Source of the DNA: Yersinia pekkanenii
Lineage (GTDB): Bacteria; Pseudomonadota; Gammaproteobacteria; Enterobacterales; Enterobacteriaceae
DNA: 37,556 nt
Assembly: GCF_001152565.1 (NCBI RefSeq)
Contig: NZ_CQAZ01000041.1
Location: forward strand, 1 to 37,556
Reading direction: 5' to 3'
Position 1 is the stretch's first letter, and every line of letters starts with the position of its first letter. This document shows, in pieces, positions 6,480 through 14,611 of this stretch. The notes under the pieces were generated by a model. It was not told the DNA's origin. It did no database searches and saw only the letters and a program-made list of their open reading frames with translations. The position numbers were made by a program, and so were the translations under genes.

Positions 6480-7298
6480 ATGACTCGATATTTAAACAAA
6501 GACACTAAAGTGTGTATTTCTCTGGCCGCCCGGCCGAGCAACTTTGGCACTCGTTTTCATAACTTTTTGTATGACGCGTTAGACCTCGATTATCTGTATA
6601 AGGCTTTTACCACTACCGACCTTGCCGCCGCGATTGGCGGGGTGCGCGCGCTGGGGTTCCGTGGTTGTGCTATTTCAATGCCATTTAAAGAAGCGGTCAT
6701 CCCCATGGCGGATGAGCTGGATCCATCAGCTAAAGCGATTAATTCGGTTAATACCTTGGTGAATACTGATGGTTACCTAAAGGCGTACAACACCGACTAT
6801 ATCGCTATCGCCAAATTGCTACAGGCCCATCAGGTACCGACAGATAAGGTTTTTGCTTTACGTGGCAGTGGCGGGATGGCGAAGGCGGTGGTTTTTGCAT
6901 TGAAAAATGCCGGTTTTAAGCAGGGTTTTATTATTGCGACCAATGAAAAGACCGGTAAGCAGTTAGCTGAGCAATCGGGCTATTGCTATCAGCCTGACAT
7001 GCAAGGCGTTCAAGCCGACATGTTAATCAATGCAACACCCGTGGGGATGTCGGGGAGTAAGGATGCAGGTAGCCTGGCTTTCACTGAAGCTGAAATTAAT
7101 CATGCCGACATTATTTTCGATGTGGTGGCGCTGCCCGCCATCACCCCACTGATAAGCTATGCCACAGCACAACAGAAGACGGTAATTACCGGTGGCGAAG
7201 TGTTTGCTATTCAGGCGGTTGAGCAATTTGTGCTGTATACCGGTATCCGTCCCGAGCAGGCGTTGTTTGAGAAAGCAGCTGCTTATGCACGAGGCTGA
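6480..7298 (+). CDS. Shikimate 5-dehydrogenase-like protein (AroE/HI0607-type)
   Basis: A 272-residue NAD(P)-dependent dehydrogenase of the AroE superfamily. The substrate domain shows SMPFKEAV (about residues 62-69, catalytic Lys), SVNTLV and YNTDYIA (Asp partner). The nucleotide domain has the glycine loop GSGGMAKA (about 125-132) and NATPVGM (about 181-187). The GSGGMAKA loop and overall sequence resemble the HI0607-type paralogue, which has weak shikimate activity, more than AroE itself. The exact substrate is therefore uncertain. AAGGTG precedes the ATG. The gene sits alone between the prophage remnant and hinT, a position where E. coli has other genes. Confidence 0.8.
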   Translation: MTRYLNKDTKVCISLAARPSNFGTRFHNFLYDALDLDYLYKAFTTTDLAAAIGGVRALGFRGCAISMPFKEAVIPMADELDPSAKAINSVNTLVNTDGYLKAYNTDYIAIAKLLQAHQVPTDKVFALRGSGGMAKAVVFALKNAGFKQGFIIATNEKTGKQLAEQSGYCYQPDMQGVQADMLINATPVGMSGSKDAGSLAFTEAEINHADIIFDVVALPAITPLISYATAQQKTVITGGEVFAIQAVEQFVLYTGIRPEQALFEKAAAYARG

Positions 7299-7375
7299 TG
7301 ATTGAGGTTGAAATCAATAGAAATAGTCGCTCATACTACGCATTCTCCATTTTATCATGACAAAGGAAATGCGTT

Positions 7376-7729
7376 ATGGCCGAAGAAACTATTTTCAGCA
7401 AAATCATCCGCCGTGAAATCCCTGCTGATGTGGTTTATCAGGATGAGTTGGTGACGGCATTCCGTGATATTGCCCCACAGGCACCTACCCATATCTTAAT
7501 CATTCCTAATATTCTTATTCCAACTGTGAATGATGTCACTGCAGAGCATGAAGCAACATTGGGCCGCATGATCACGGTGGCGGCTAAACTTGCAGAGCAA
7601 GAAGGGATTGCAGAAGATGGCTATCGCCTGATCATCAACTGTAATAAGCATGCTGGTCAGGTGGTCTATCATATTCATATGCATTTGGTCGGTGGCCGTG
7701 ACTTGGGTTCATTGTTGTCACATAAATAA
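7376..7729 (+). CDS. hinT: Purine nucleoside phosphoramidase HinT
   Basis: A 117-residue HIT-family hydrolase that cleaves adenosine phosphoramidates and acyl-adenylates. The family motif HIHMHLVGG (about residues 99-107) contains the catalytic histidine triad. The start [20 protein letters not shown] matches E. coli HinT; AAAGGA lies ten bases before the ATG. The gene leads a run of same-strand genes (ycfL, lpoB, thiK, nagZ) as in E. coli. The last codons and stop are part of a 19-base tandem duplication, so the extreme C-terminus LSSHK-type end may be locally variable. Confidence 0.95.
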   Translation: MAEETIFSKIIRREIPADVVYQDELVTAFRDIAPQAPTHILIIPNILIPTVNDVTAEHEATLGRMITVAAKLAEQEGIAEDGYRLIINCNKHAGQVVYHIHMHLVGGRDLGSLLSHK

Positions 7730-7750
7730 CCTGTTGTCACATAAATAACC
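7713..7750. repeat. 19-base tandem duplication at the hinT 3' end
   Basis: TGTTGTCACATAAATAACC occurs at 7713-7731 and again, with no gap, at 7732-7750. The first copy holds the hinT stop codon. It looks like recent replication slippage. Confidence 0.85.
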
Positions 7751-7843
7751 TGTTATTACAACGTCAACTCATTGTTATATAATAAATTTTTTGTTAAATA
7801 AAGAGTTGGCTACATAATAATTGAGTTTAACTGAGGTAAGCCT

Positions 7844-8233
7844 ATGCGCCGTTTGAGGGCGTCTTTATTACCGGTGATCACCTTCACTTGTGGCGTAGCC
7901 TTGCTGGGATGCAGCAACCCCAAAGGGATTGCTGTCAATAAACAGCAAACCGTGGTGATGGACTCATCGGTACTGACGGCGGGCATTTTGGCTTCCCAGC
8001 CAGCTATATCCACATCTTCTGATAATAATGTTGCGCGTTCGGTTATCACTAATGGTCACAATAAACCGGTGAAAATCAACTATCGTTTTTATTGGTATGA
8101 TGCTCAGGGCTTGGATGTGCTTCCACGGGAAGCCCCGCGCTCAGTCGTTATCGCGCCAGGCGACGAAGTAGACATTCAGTCAGTTAATAATAATTTTAAT
8201 GTGCGCAGTGCGCGCCTTCACTTATTTTTATAA
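7844..8233 (+). CDS. ycfL: Lipoprotein YcfL
   Basis: A 129-residue predicted lipoprotein. The signal peptide (MRRLRASLLPVITFTCGVAL) ends in the lipobox LLGC with acylated Cys23. The mature part has a YcfL-type (DUF1425) beta-sandwich signature: NNVARSVITNGHNKPVKINY, FYWYDAQGLDVLP, and SVVIAPGDEVDI. GAGGTAAG precedes the ATG. It lies upstream of lpoB, as in E. coli. Its function is not established. The residue after Cys23 is Ser, so sorting to the outer membrane by the Lol system is expected. Confidence 0.9.
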   Translation: MRRLRASLLPVITFTCGVALLGCSNPKGIAVNKQQTVVMDSSVLTAGILASQPAISTSSDNNVARSVITNGHNKPVKINYRFYWYDAQGLDVLPREAPRSVVIAPGDEVDIQSVNNNFNVRSARLHLFL

Positions 8234-8234
8234 C

Positions 8235-8360
8235 ATACCCGTCATCTTTCAAATTACAGGTGCGTTGGCTACGTTCAATTACCCGAATCACTTACTTGTG
8301 TAAGCTCATCGGGATTCATTCGCTGGCCGCCTTCCTGCATTTTGAAATCTATTGGGTATA
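8235..8360. repeat. ERIC-type intergenic palindromic repeat (copy 1)
   Basis: About 125 bases between ycfL and lpoB. The centre (ACTTACTTGTGTAAGCTCAT followed by CGGGATTCA) matches the ERIC core. The ends are inverted repeats: ATACCCGTCATCTTTCAAAT on the left and a sequence whose complement begins ATACCCAATAGATTTCAAAA on the right. It may fold in the ycfL-lpoB transcript. Confidence 0.75.
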
Positions 8361-8412
8361 GATTGATTTTATAACCGATTGATTTTCACAATTGGATTAT
8401 TGGAGTAGAGCA

Positions 8413-8991
8413 ATGAAAAGGTATTTATTTGTGGTTGTGGCAGCGTTAGTGCTGACCGGCTGTCCTTCCCGGACACCTGTTGTGCCATCCACACCGCCAG
8501 CGACCATTGAACCGGTAATCCCCCCCGTCATTGAGACACCTCCGCCGGTAGACACGGTGCCACAACCGCCGAAAGTGCAATCTACCGATTGGGCTGCCAG
8601 CGTAGAGCCGTTGGTGGCGAAGATGGTGGGTAGCAACGACGTGGCGACGGGCAGTATATTGTTGCTGGACAGTGTTAAAAATAACACTAATGGGGCGTTG
8701 CAAACGGCGAAAGCTACCACAGCATTGCATCAGGTACTGTCATCAAATAAAAAGTTTGTCTTGATCTCGCCGCAGCAATTGGCCGTCGCTAAGCAAACGC
8801 TAGGGCTATCGGAAGAAGATAGTCTGGGATCGCGCAGTAAAGCGATTGGTCTGGCCCGTTATGTCGGCGCTCAATATGTGCTGTACAGCAATGTCAGCGG
8901 TGATGTGAAATCACCGACGATTGAAATGCAATTGATGCAGGCACAAACCGGCGAAATCATCTGGTCAGGTAATGGCCCAGTCCAGCGCTGA
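8413..8991 (+). CDS. lpoB: Penicillin-binding protein activator LpoB
   Basis: A 192-residue outer-membrane lipoprotein that activates peptidoglycan synthase PBP1b across the periplasm. The signal peptide ends LVLTGC with acylated Cys17. A proline-rich flexible linker follows (about 20-65, rich in PP and PV), then the globular domain from about residue 70 with DVATGSILLLDSVKNNTNGA, FVLISPQQLAVAKQTLG and QAQTGEIIWSG. GGAG lies before the ATG at 8413; an upstream in-frame Met is not needed. The 3' end overlaps thiK by 20 bases, so the two are coupled. Confidence 0.92.
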   Translation: MKRYLFVVVAALVLTGCPSRTPVVPSTPPATIEPVIPPVIETPPPVDTVPQPPKVQSTDWAASVEPLVAKMVGSNDVATGSILLLDSVKNNTNGALQTAKATTALHQVLSSNKKFVLISPQQLAVAKQTLGLSEEDSLGSRSKAIGLARYVGAQYVLYSNVSGDVKSPTIEMQLMQAQTGEIIWSGNGPVQR

Positions 8992-9853
8992 TCCTTCCCT
9001 ATTTGCGCTGATTGCCAGCATAAACCCGGCGATAAAAATCGCCGGTTGTCATATTAGTCCGGTATCTGGTTTGACCGGTGAAAGCTGGCGCATTTCTCAC
9101 TCGTCAAACACTGGTCCGAATATTGACTGGCTGGCACGCGAGCAATCGATGCAAAAAAGTCAGTTGGGCGTGAACCGGCGGCGGGAGAGAAAACTGCTGC
9201 GCCATGTGGCGGGTAGCCACTTGTCACCGGGCATTATCGCCGCAGATCAGCACTGGCTGGTGGTTAACTGGCTTGAAGGTGACGTTGTCACTGACGCGCA
9301 ATTCATTGAATTATCAAGTAATGGTCGCTTAGCGCAGCTATTGTCCCGCTTGCATCATCTGCCAGCCAGTGGCTATCGTTTCGACCTGCGCGCTCAGTTA
9401 ATCCGTTATGGGCAACTGATTGACCCGACACGCGGCTCGCCAGCCTGGTTACGGCTCCAGCGGCGTTTTTTGCGCAGGCCGCTACCACAGGTGCTAAAAC
9501 TGGCCCCTTTGCATATGGATATCCACCCCGGCAACCTGTTAACCACTGCCACGGGGCTGAAACTCATTGATTGGGAATATGCCGCCGATGGCGATATTGC
9601 TCTGGATATTGCGGCCTTGTTCCGAGGTAATCATTGGTCAGCGTCGCAGCAACAGGTGTTTTTACAGCACTATTGCTGCAGTGAGCAAGGTTATCATGAT
9701 ATTAAACGGCTATCCCGCCAGATACAGCGCTGGCTTCCGTGGATCGATTACCTGATGTTGATGTGGTTTGAACTACGCTGGCGGCAAACGGGGGATGCTA
9801 CGTTTTTGCGATGGGGCGCACCATTGCGTCAGCGGTTTAATTTACCATTTTGA
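8972..9853 (+). CDS. thiK: Thiamine kinase ThiK
   Basis: A 293-residue kinase of the aminoglycoside phosphotransferase fold that makes thiamine phosphate for salvage. The catalytic loop [10 protein letters not shown] (about residues 179-188) carries the Asp base and Asn, and [18 protein letters not shown] holds the metal-binding Asp. The tail [18 protein letters not shown] matches the E. coli end. It is slightly longer than the E. coli protein (about 274), mainly at the N-terminus. The start overlaps lpoB; nagZ begins 22 bases downstream. Confidence 0.9.
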   Translation: MAQSSADPSLFALIASINPAIKIAGCHISPVSGLTGESWRISHSSNTGPNIDWLAREQSMQKSQLGVNRRRERKLLRHVAGSHLSPGIIAADQHWLVVNWLEGDVVTDAQFIELSSNGRLAQLLSRLHHLPASGYRFDLRAQLIRYGQLIDPTRGSPAWLRLQRRFLRRPLPQVLKLAPLHMDIHPGNLLTTATGLKLIDWEYAADGDIALDIAALFRGNHWSASQQQVFLQHYCCSEQGYHDIKRLSRQIQRWLPWIDYLMLMWFELRWRQTGDATFLRWGAPLRQRFNLPF

Positions 9854-9875
9854 TGTTATTGAAAGAGAGGTTGTT

Positions 9876-10904
9876 GTGGGTCCAGTGATGTTAGACGTCG
9901 CCAGCTATGAGCTGGATGCTGAAGAACGTGAGATTTTAAAACATCCGCTGGTCGGCGGCTTGATTTTGTTCAGTCGTAATTTCCATGATGCAGAGCAGTT
10001 ACGGGAATTAGTTCGTCAAATCAGGCAAGCATCCCATGAGCGGCTGGTGGTCGCGGTCGATCAAGAAGGGGGCCGGGTGCAGCGTTTTCGTGACGGTTTT
10101 ACCCGCTTGCCTGCGGCCCAGTCGTTTGCCGCCATCAATGATGTGGCTACGGCGGCTAAGTTGGCGCAAGAAGCCGGTTGGCTGATGGCAGCAGAAATGA
10201 TTGCGATGGATATCGATATCAGTTTTGCGCCGGTATTGGATATTGGTCATGTTAGCGCCGCTATTGGTGAGCGTTCTTTCCACAGTGACCCGCAGCAGGC
10301 ACTGGATATGGCGGAGTGCTTTATCCGTGGGATGCACAGTGCCGGTATGAAGACCACGGGTAAACATTTCCCAGGACATGGTGCGGTGACGGCAGATTCA
10401 CACAAAGAAACGCCGCGTGATAATCGTCCACTGGCAGAAATCCGTACTCATGATATGGTTATATTTCGTGAGCTGATTGCGCGGCGGCTATTAGATGCCA
10501 TCATGCCTGCTCACGTGATTTATACTGAGGCTGATCCGCGCCCGGCCAGTGGTTCGGCTTATTGGCTGCAGCAGATATTACGGCAGGAGTTAGGCTTCGA
10601 TGGCATTATTTTTTCAGATGACTTATCGATGGAAGGTGCGGCTATCATGGGCAGTTATGCCGAGCGTGGGCAGACTTCTCTGGACGCCGGTTGCGATATG
10701 ATTCTGGTATGTAATAACCGTCAAGGCGCGATAAGTGTGTTAGATAACCTGTCTCCGGTCAAAGCAGACCAACTGACGCGCTTGTATCATTCTGGTCAGT
10801 TTGAACGCAAGGCGCTGATGGCTTCATCGCGTTGGCAGCAGGCTAATAAGGTATTAACCGCACTCAGCGAACGTTGGGATGCCCATAAAAATCTACTGGG
10901 ATAG
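9876..10904 (+). CDS. nagZ: Beta-N-acetylhexosaminidase NagZ
   Basis: A 342-residue cytoplasmic glycoside hydrolase family 3 enzyme that removes GlcNAc from anhydromuropeptides during cell-wall recycling. The GTG at 9876 is chosen because GAGAGG sits five bases before it and [20 protein letters not shown] matches the E. coli N-terminus; the frame open further upstream overlaps thiK. Conserved blocks are [40 protein letters not shown] (with the mobile catalytic loop His/Asp) and [10 protein letters not shown] (nucleophile Asp). Its products feed NagK-type amino-sugar recycling, encoded further right. Confidence 0.95.
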   Translation: MGPVMLDVASYELDAEEREILKHPLVGGLILFSRNFHDAEQLRELVRQIRQASHERLVVAVDQEGGRVQRFRDGFTRLPAAQSFAAINDVATAAKLAQEAGWLMAAEMIAMDIDISFAPVLDIGHVSAAIGERSFHSDPQQALDMAECFIRGMHSAGMKTTGKHFPGHGAVTADSHKETPRDNRPLAEIRTHDMVIFRELIARRLLDAIMPAHVIYTEADPRPASGSAYWLQQILRQELGFDGIIFSDDLSMEGAAIMGSYAERGQTSLDAGCDMILVCNNRQGAISVLDNLSPVKADQLTRLYHSGQFERKALMASSRWQQANKVLTALSERWDAHKNLLG

Positions 10905-10908
10905 GTTT

Positions 10909-11016
10909 TATACCCTAAATAATTCGAGTTGCAGCGGCCTCGCAGAGGCGAGGCTCATGGAGGGGCCGAGTAACGTGCGTAGCCAACGTTCATGCAGCTT
11001 GAAGTATGACGGATAT
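10909..11016. repeat. ERIC-family-end palindromic repeat (copy 2, different core)
   Basis: About 108 bases between nagZ and ycfP. The left end reads ATACCCTAAATAATTCGAGT and the right end is its imperfect inverted copy, with ATATCCGTCATACTTCAAGC on the complement. The centre differs from copy 1 and contains a GC-rich hairpin near GCCTCGCAGAGGCGAGGC. Confidence 0.65.
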
Positions 11017-11033
11017 AAGTCGCGAGGATAAAT

Positions 11034-11576
11034 ATGATCGTCTATTTGCATGGTTTTGATTCCAATAGCCCCGGCAATCACGAGAAAGTTTTGCAACTGC
11101 AATTTATCGATCCGGAGGTGCGTTTTATCAGTTACAGCACTTTGCATCCCCGTCATGATATGCAGCATTTATTGAAAGAGGTGGATAAAGCCATCCAGCA
11201 GGGCGGTGATGCCAAGTCACTGATTTGTGGTGTTGGTTTAGGGGGGTTTTGGGCGGAGCGCATTGGTTTCCTGTGCGGGATCCGTCAGGTCGCTTTCAAC
11301 CCCAATCTTTACCCGCAGGATAATATGACCGGCAAAATTGACCGGCCGGAAGAGTACGTAGATATTGCCAGTAAGTGTATTAATGGCTTCCGCGAGAAAA
11401 ACCGCGATCGTTGCCTGGTGGTGCTATCTCGTCATGATGAAATGCTCGATAGCAAGCTGACGGCTGCTGACTTACATCCTTATTATGAAATTGTCTGGGA
11501 TGAAAAACAAAACCATAAGTTTAAGGATCTCTCACCTCATCTTCAGCGTATCAAGGCGTTTAAAACCCTGGGTTAA
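11034..11576 (+). CDS. ycfP: YcfP, UPF0227 alpha/beta-hydrolase-like protein
   Basis: A 180-residue protein starting [20 protein letters not shown]. It belongs to the YqiA/YcfP group with an alpha/beta hydrolase outline: the LHGFDSN oxyanion region, and a nucleophile-elbow position reading [14 protein letters not shown], where the usual Ser of G-x-S-x-G is replaced by Gly-Leu. The absence of a serine nucleophile suggests it is not a classical esterase. The late SRHDEMLDS and HKF segments match the Asp and His positions. GAGGATAAAT precedes the ATG. It is followed by ndh as in E. coli. The biochemical role is unknown. Confidence 0.9.
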   Translation: MIVYLHGFDSNSPGNHEKVLQLQFIDPEVRFISYSTLHPRHDMQHLLKEVDKAIQQGGDAKSLICGVGLGGFWAERIGFLCGIRQVAFNPNLYPQDNMTGKIDRPEEYVDIASKCINGFREKNRDRCLVVLSRHDEMLDSKLTAADLHPYYEIVWDEKQNHKFKDLSPHLQRIKAFKTLG

Positions 11577-11976
11577 CGTGACGCGATGGCGGCGTTTAAA
11601 ACCCGTGGTTTGTTAACTGGGGGTTAATGGTCAAGCTCATCACTATTGGCTACCTGGCTTGAAAAAGGGCCTTTGTGTCCTTTCTTCACGCTGTTTTTAT
11701 GGCTAAAACGGCTAAAATAGCATTTCTCCGCACGGCAAATAGAAAAATCCCAAACTGTGACTTGACGCTAACTATTTGAATCTTATTCCAGAAAAAAAAC
11801 CTATGCTGCCACTTTAATCAAAAAAAATTGATATATATCAAATTTGGTATGACCAAATAACCCTGCATGATATTCTGGCGACAGATTATTGATTTAGCAT
11901 CAGCGAACCCTATGTTATCTAAGGATATTATTTATTTACCTTTAGCTAACAATAGGTTCACATTTAGGGGGTCATT
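11577..11976. other. ycfP-ndh intergenic region with ndh control sequences
   Basis: No gene is seen in these 400 bases. The first 40 bases repeat the ycfP 3' end: GCGTTTAAAACCC plus a GGTTAAC-type end occurs at 11552-11576 and, diverged, at 11593-11618. The rest is AT-rich and holds a perfect FNR box at 11828-11841 with a plausible sigma-70 -10 region around 11868-11876. A long leader follows up to the TTG start of ndh. Confidence 0.55.
11828..11841 (+). promoter_or_regulatory. FNR box upstream of ndh
   Basis: TTGAT-ATAT-ATCAA is a perfect match to the FNR consensus TTGATNNNNATCAA. E. coli ndh is repressed by FNR without oxygen from sites in the same area, so the same control is expected here. 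Confidence 0.75.
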
Positions 11977-13281
11977 TTGACAACGCCGAAGAAAAAAATC
12001 GTTATTATTGGTGGTGGTGCTGGCGGCCTTGAGCTGGCAACAAGTCTGGGTCATAAACTGGGCCGCAGTAAGAAAGCTGAGATAGTGCTTGTCGATCGCA
12101 ACCACAGTCATCTGTGGAAACCGTTGCTACACGAAGTGGCTACCGGCTCTCTGGATGATGGTGTTGATGCATTGAGCTATCTGGCTCATGCCCGTAACCA
12201 CGGTTTTAATTTCCAGTTGGGTTCCCTAACTGACATTAACCGTGAAAGCAAAACGCTCCGTTTGGCTGAGATTTGCGACGAACACGGCGATGTGTTGGTG
12301 ACGAAACGTGAATTGACCTATGACATTCTGGTCATGGCGCTCGGCAGTACCTCTAATGATTTCGGTACGCCGGGGGTGAAAGATAACTGTATCTTCCTGG
12401 ATAACCCGCATCAGGCGCACCGTTTCCATAATGAAATGCTCAACCTGTTCCTGAAGTATTCGGCACAACCGGGTGAAAAGGGCAAAGTTAACATCGCGAT
12501 AGTGGGCGGTGGGGCCACGGGGGTGGAACTGTCTGCCGAACTGCACAATGCGGTGAAACAGCTACACAGCTACGGTTTTGAGGGCCTGGACAATCAGGCG
12601 CTGAATGTGACGCTGGTAGAAGCCGGTGAACGTATTCTGCCTGCCTTGCCGCCGCGTATTTCGGCGGCTGCGCATCAGGAATTGATCAAGCTCGGTGTGC
12701 GGGTATTGACTAAAACCATGGTGACCAGTGCTGATAAAAATGGTCTGAATACCAAAGATGGCGAGTACATTAACGCTGATTTAATGGTTTGGGCGGCGGG
12801 TATCAAAGCGCCGGACTTTATGAAAGATATCGCTGGGCTGGAAACCAACCGTATTAACCAACTGGTGGTTGAACCAACACTGCAAACTACCCGTGACCCG
12901 AATATCTTTGCTATCGGTGATTGCGCCTCTTGCCCACAGCCAAATGGGGGTTTTGTCCCACCGCGCGCGCAGTCAGCACATCAGATGGCCAGCCGTTGCT
13001 ACAGCAATATTTTGGCATTGCTCAATGAGCAGCCTTTGAAACCCTACATTTATAAAGACCACGGTTCACTGGTTTCACTGTCGAAATTCAGTACCGTCGG
13101 TAGCCTGATGGGTAACCTGATGCGCGGTTCAATGATGATAGAAGGGCGTGTTGCTCGCGTGGTGTATATCTCGTTGTATCGTATGCATCAGGTAGCATTA
13201 CACGGTTATACCAAAACCGGCCTGATGATGCTGGTCGGTGGAATTAATCGGGTTATTCGCCCACGGCTCAAACTCCACTAA
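11977..13281 (+). CDS. ndh: NADH dehydrogenase II (NDH-2)
   Basis: A 434-residue single-subunit, non-proton-pumping NADH:quinone oxidoreductase on the inner membrane face. The FAD-binding loop is IIGGGAGG (residues 10-17), the NADH-binding loop [13 protein letters not shown] (about 174-186), and the second FAD contact [11 protein letters not shown] (about 312). The C-terminal amphipathic segment ([20 protein letters not shown]) serves membrane binding. The start is TTG, as in E. coli ([11 protein letters not shown]), with AGGGGG five bases before it. The FNR box upstream predicts anaerobic repression. Confidence 0.96.
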   Translation: MTTPKKKIVIIGGGAGGLELATSLGHKLGRSKKAEIVLVDRNHSHLWKPLLHEVATGSLDDGVDALSYLAHARNHGFNFQLGSLTDINRESKTLRLAEICDEHGDVLVTKRELTYDILVMALGSTSNDFGTPGVKDNCIFLDNPHQAHRFHNEMLNLFLKYSAQPGEKGKVNIAIVGGGATGVELSAELHNAVKQLHSYGFEGLDNQALNVTLVEAGERILPALPPRISAAAHQELIKLGVRVLTKTMVTSADKNGLNTKDGEYINADLMVWAAGIKAPDFMKDIAGLETNRINQLVVEPTLQTTRDPNIFAIGDCASCPQPNGGFVPPRAQSAHQMASRCYSNILALLNEQPLKPYIYKDHGSLVSLSKFSTVGSLMGNLMRGSMMIEGRVARVVYISLYRMHQVALHGYTKTGLMMLVGGINRVIRPRLKLH

Positions 13282-13407
13282 TTATCCTTCGTCCTTGGCG
13301 CTACAGGGTTGTTAGCTGCGCGCACTTACCCGAATCACTGACAAGGGTCAGCTCATCGGGGTACATTTGCTGGCTGCCTACCTGTAACGCCAATGACTTT
13401 GGCGAAT
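13281..13407. repeat. ERIC-type intergenic palindromic repeat (copy 3)
   Basis: About 127 bases after ndh. The core ACTTACCCGAATCACTGACA and GGTCAGCTCATCGGGG matches copy 1. The ends are inverted: TCCTTGGCGCTACAGG at 13291-13306 against CCTGTAACGCCAATGA at 13381-13396, continuing outward imperfectly. Confidence 0.7.
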
Positions 13408-13903
13408 GTTTAGAGTTTTAAATTTGCCGCTGCCAGTTAATTATGGCGGCGGTTTCTGGCTGTTGATAAAGTCGAATGAAGGGGGATCGTGCCGTTGGGG
13501 TCGTAGCGACGTAAGTCGCCGGAGCGCCCCTAGGTGCGGTAAACCCGTCCTCACTGAGTGATAAGCGGCGTTGTTATCAACCTCACAACTGCGCACGTAT
13601 TGCTAACGCCACCCGCACGTAATGTTAAATTTTCAGCATAAAATTCCACAGTAATAAACCCCATAGTCGGATTCCTCCTAAACACACTTATTCACATCTA
13701 TTTTCTAGGTATTTAGTCCATTTGTCTTATTGCTAGCTCGAAGTCCTTTGTGCAGACTCCTCTGTGTTTACAAACGGCGAATCACGCACGCCGTATTTCA
13801 GTCATCAGAGGTAACCCTCGATGTCGGAGACTGTCAGATTTTCTGTTTTTACATTGGAATTCTGCGACTACGATGCGTGGTAACACTTTCAGGAGGATTT
13901 GCT
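13408..13903. other. Long leader of ycfJ with an unexplained structured segment
   Basis: No protein gene is convincing here. A GC-rich segment at 13490-13535 contains the perfect hairpin GCGAC-GTAA-GTCGC (13506-13519) inside GGGG/CCCC ends (13497-13530). It is flanked by GTTGATAA (about 13462) and TTATCAAC (about 13574) as outer inverted copies. An AGGAGG for ycfJ lies at 13891. The segment could be a small mobile repeat or an RNA structure; I do not recognise it. Confidence 0.4.
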
Positions 13904-14443
13904 GTGAACAAATCAATGTTAGCAGGTGTGGGTATCGGTATTGCGGCCGCTCTGGGAATTGCCGCTGTCGCGAGTATGAATGTATTCTCCGGCGCACCGC
14001 AATATGCACAAGTTATTGCTGTGACGCCGATTAAAGAGACGATCAAAACGCCTCGCAAGGAATGTCGCGATGTAACGGTCACTCGCCGTAAACCGGTGCA
14101 GGACGAGAATCGGATTGCCGGCTCAGTATTAGGTGCGGTTGCTGGTGGGGTTCTGGGGCATCAGGTAGGAGGGGGGCGTGGTAAAGATATTGCCACCGTT
14201 GCTGGTGCACTGGCAGGGGGTTATGCCGGTAACCGCGTGCAAAGTAATATGCAGGAAAATGATACCGATACTACCACCCAACAGCGTTGCCAAACCGTTT
14301 ACGACAAGTCACAGAAAATGCTGGGATATGACGTAACCTACAAAATTGGCGATCAACAGGGAAAAATTCGTATGGAACGTGATCCAGGTACGCAGATTCC
14401 GATCGATAAAAATGGTCAACTGATACTGAACGACCGAGCATAA
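13904..14443 (+). CDS. ycfJ: YcfJ, glycine-zipper protein
   Basis: A 179-residue protein beginning at GTG 13904, seven bases after AGGAGG; the text MNKSMLAGVGIGIAAALGIA matches the E. coli start. An N-terminal hydrophobic segment (residues 4-26) anchors or exports it. A glycine-zipper 2TM domain follows (IAGSVLGAVAGGVLGHQVGG then KDIATVAGALAGGYAGN, about residues 70-107), then a conserved CQTVYDKSQKMLGYDVTYKI block with the tail GKIRMERDPGTQIP. The function is unknown; relatives are linked to envelope stress and biofilm. A strong bidirectional hairpin separates it from the convergent mfd. Confidence 0.92.
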   Translation: MNKSMLAGVGIGIAAALGIAAVASMNVFSGAPQYAQVIAVTPIKETIKTPRKECRDVTVTRRKPVQDENRIAGSVLGAVAGGVLGHQVGGGRGKDIATVAGALAGGYAGNRVQSNMQENDTDTTTQQRCQTVYDKSQKMLGYDVTYKIGDQQGKIRMERDPGTQIPIDKNGQLILNDRA

Positions 14444-14565
14444 TACCAAATCTGTTGTCCAAGACTGAGTACCAAGAACCCGCGCTCTAGTGTTAATTCT
14501 GATCGCTTAAACAGAAAGTGTTTTTGCCGCCAACCCGGCAAAATATTTAAGCGAGTGGCATTAGC

Positions 14566-14604
14566 ATTAACGCGGGTTTCTCCTTGATGGGAACCCGCGT
14601 TAAT
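14566..14604. terminator. Shared terminator between convergent ycfJ and mfd
   Basis: Perfect 13-base arms ATTAACGCGGGTT (14566-14578) and AACCCGCGTTAAT (14592-14604) with a 13-base loop. A second hairpin, TTTTGCCG/CGGCAAAA, sits at 14522-14543. T runs are short, so the terminator role is likely but not certain. Confidence 0.6.
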
Positions 14605-14611
14605 TATTGGT

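Noticed and set aside
8446-8730. Minus-strand frames opposite lpoB
   Set aside because: They mirror the proline-rich linker codons of lpoB and have no ribosome site.
13490-13600. tRNA gene in the ycfJ leader
   Set aside because: No cloverleaf, T-loop or CCA-type end could be found around the GC-rich hairpin.
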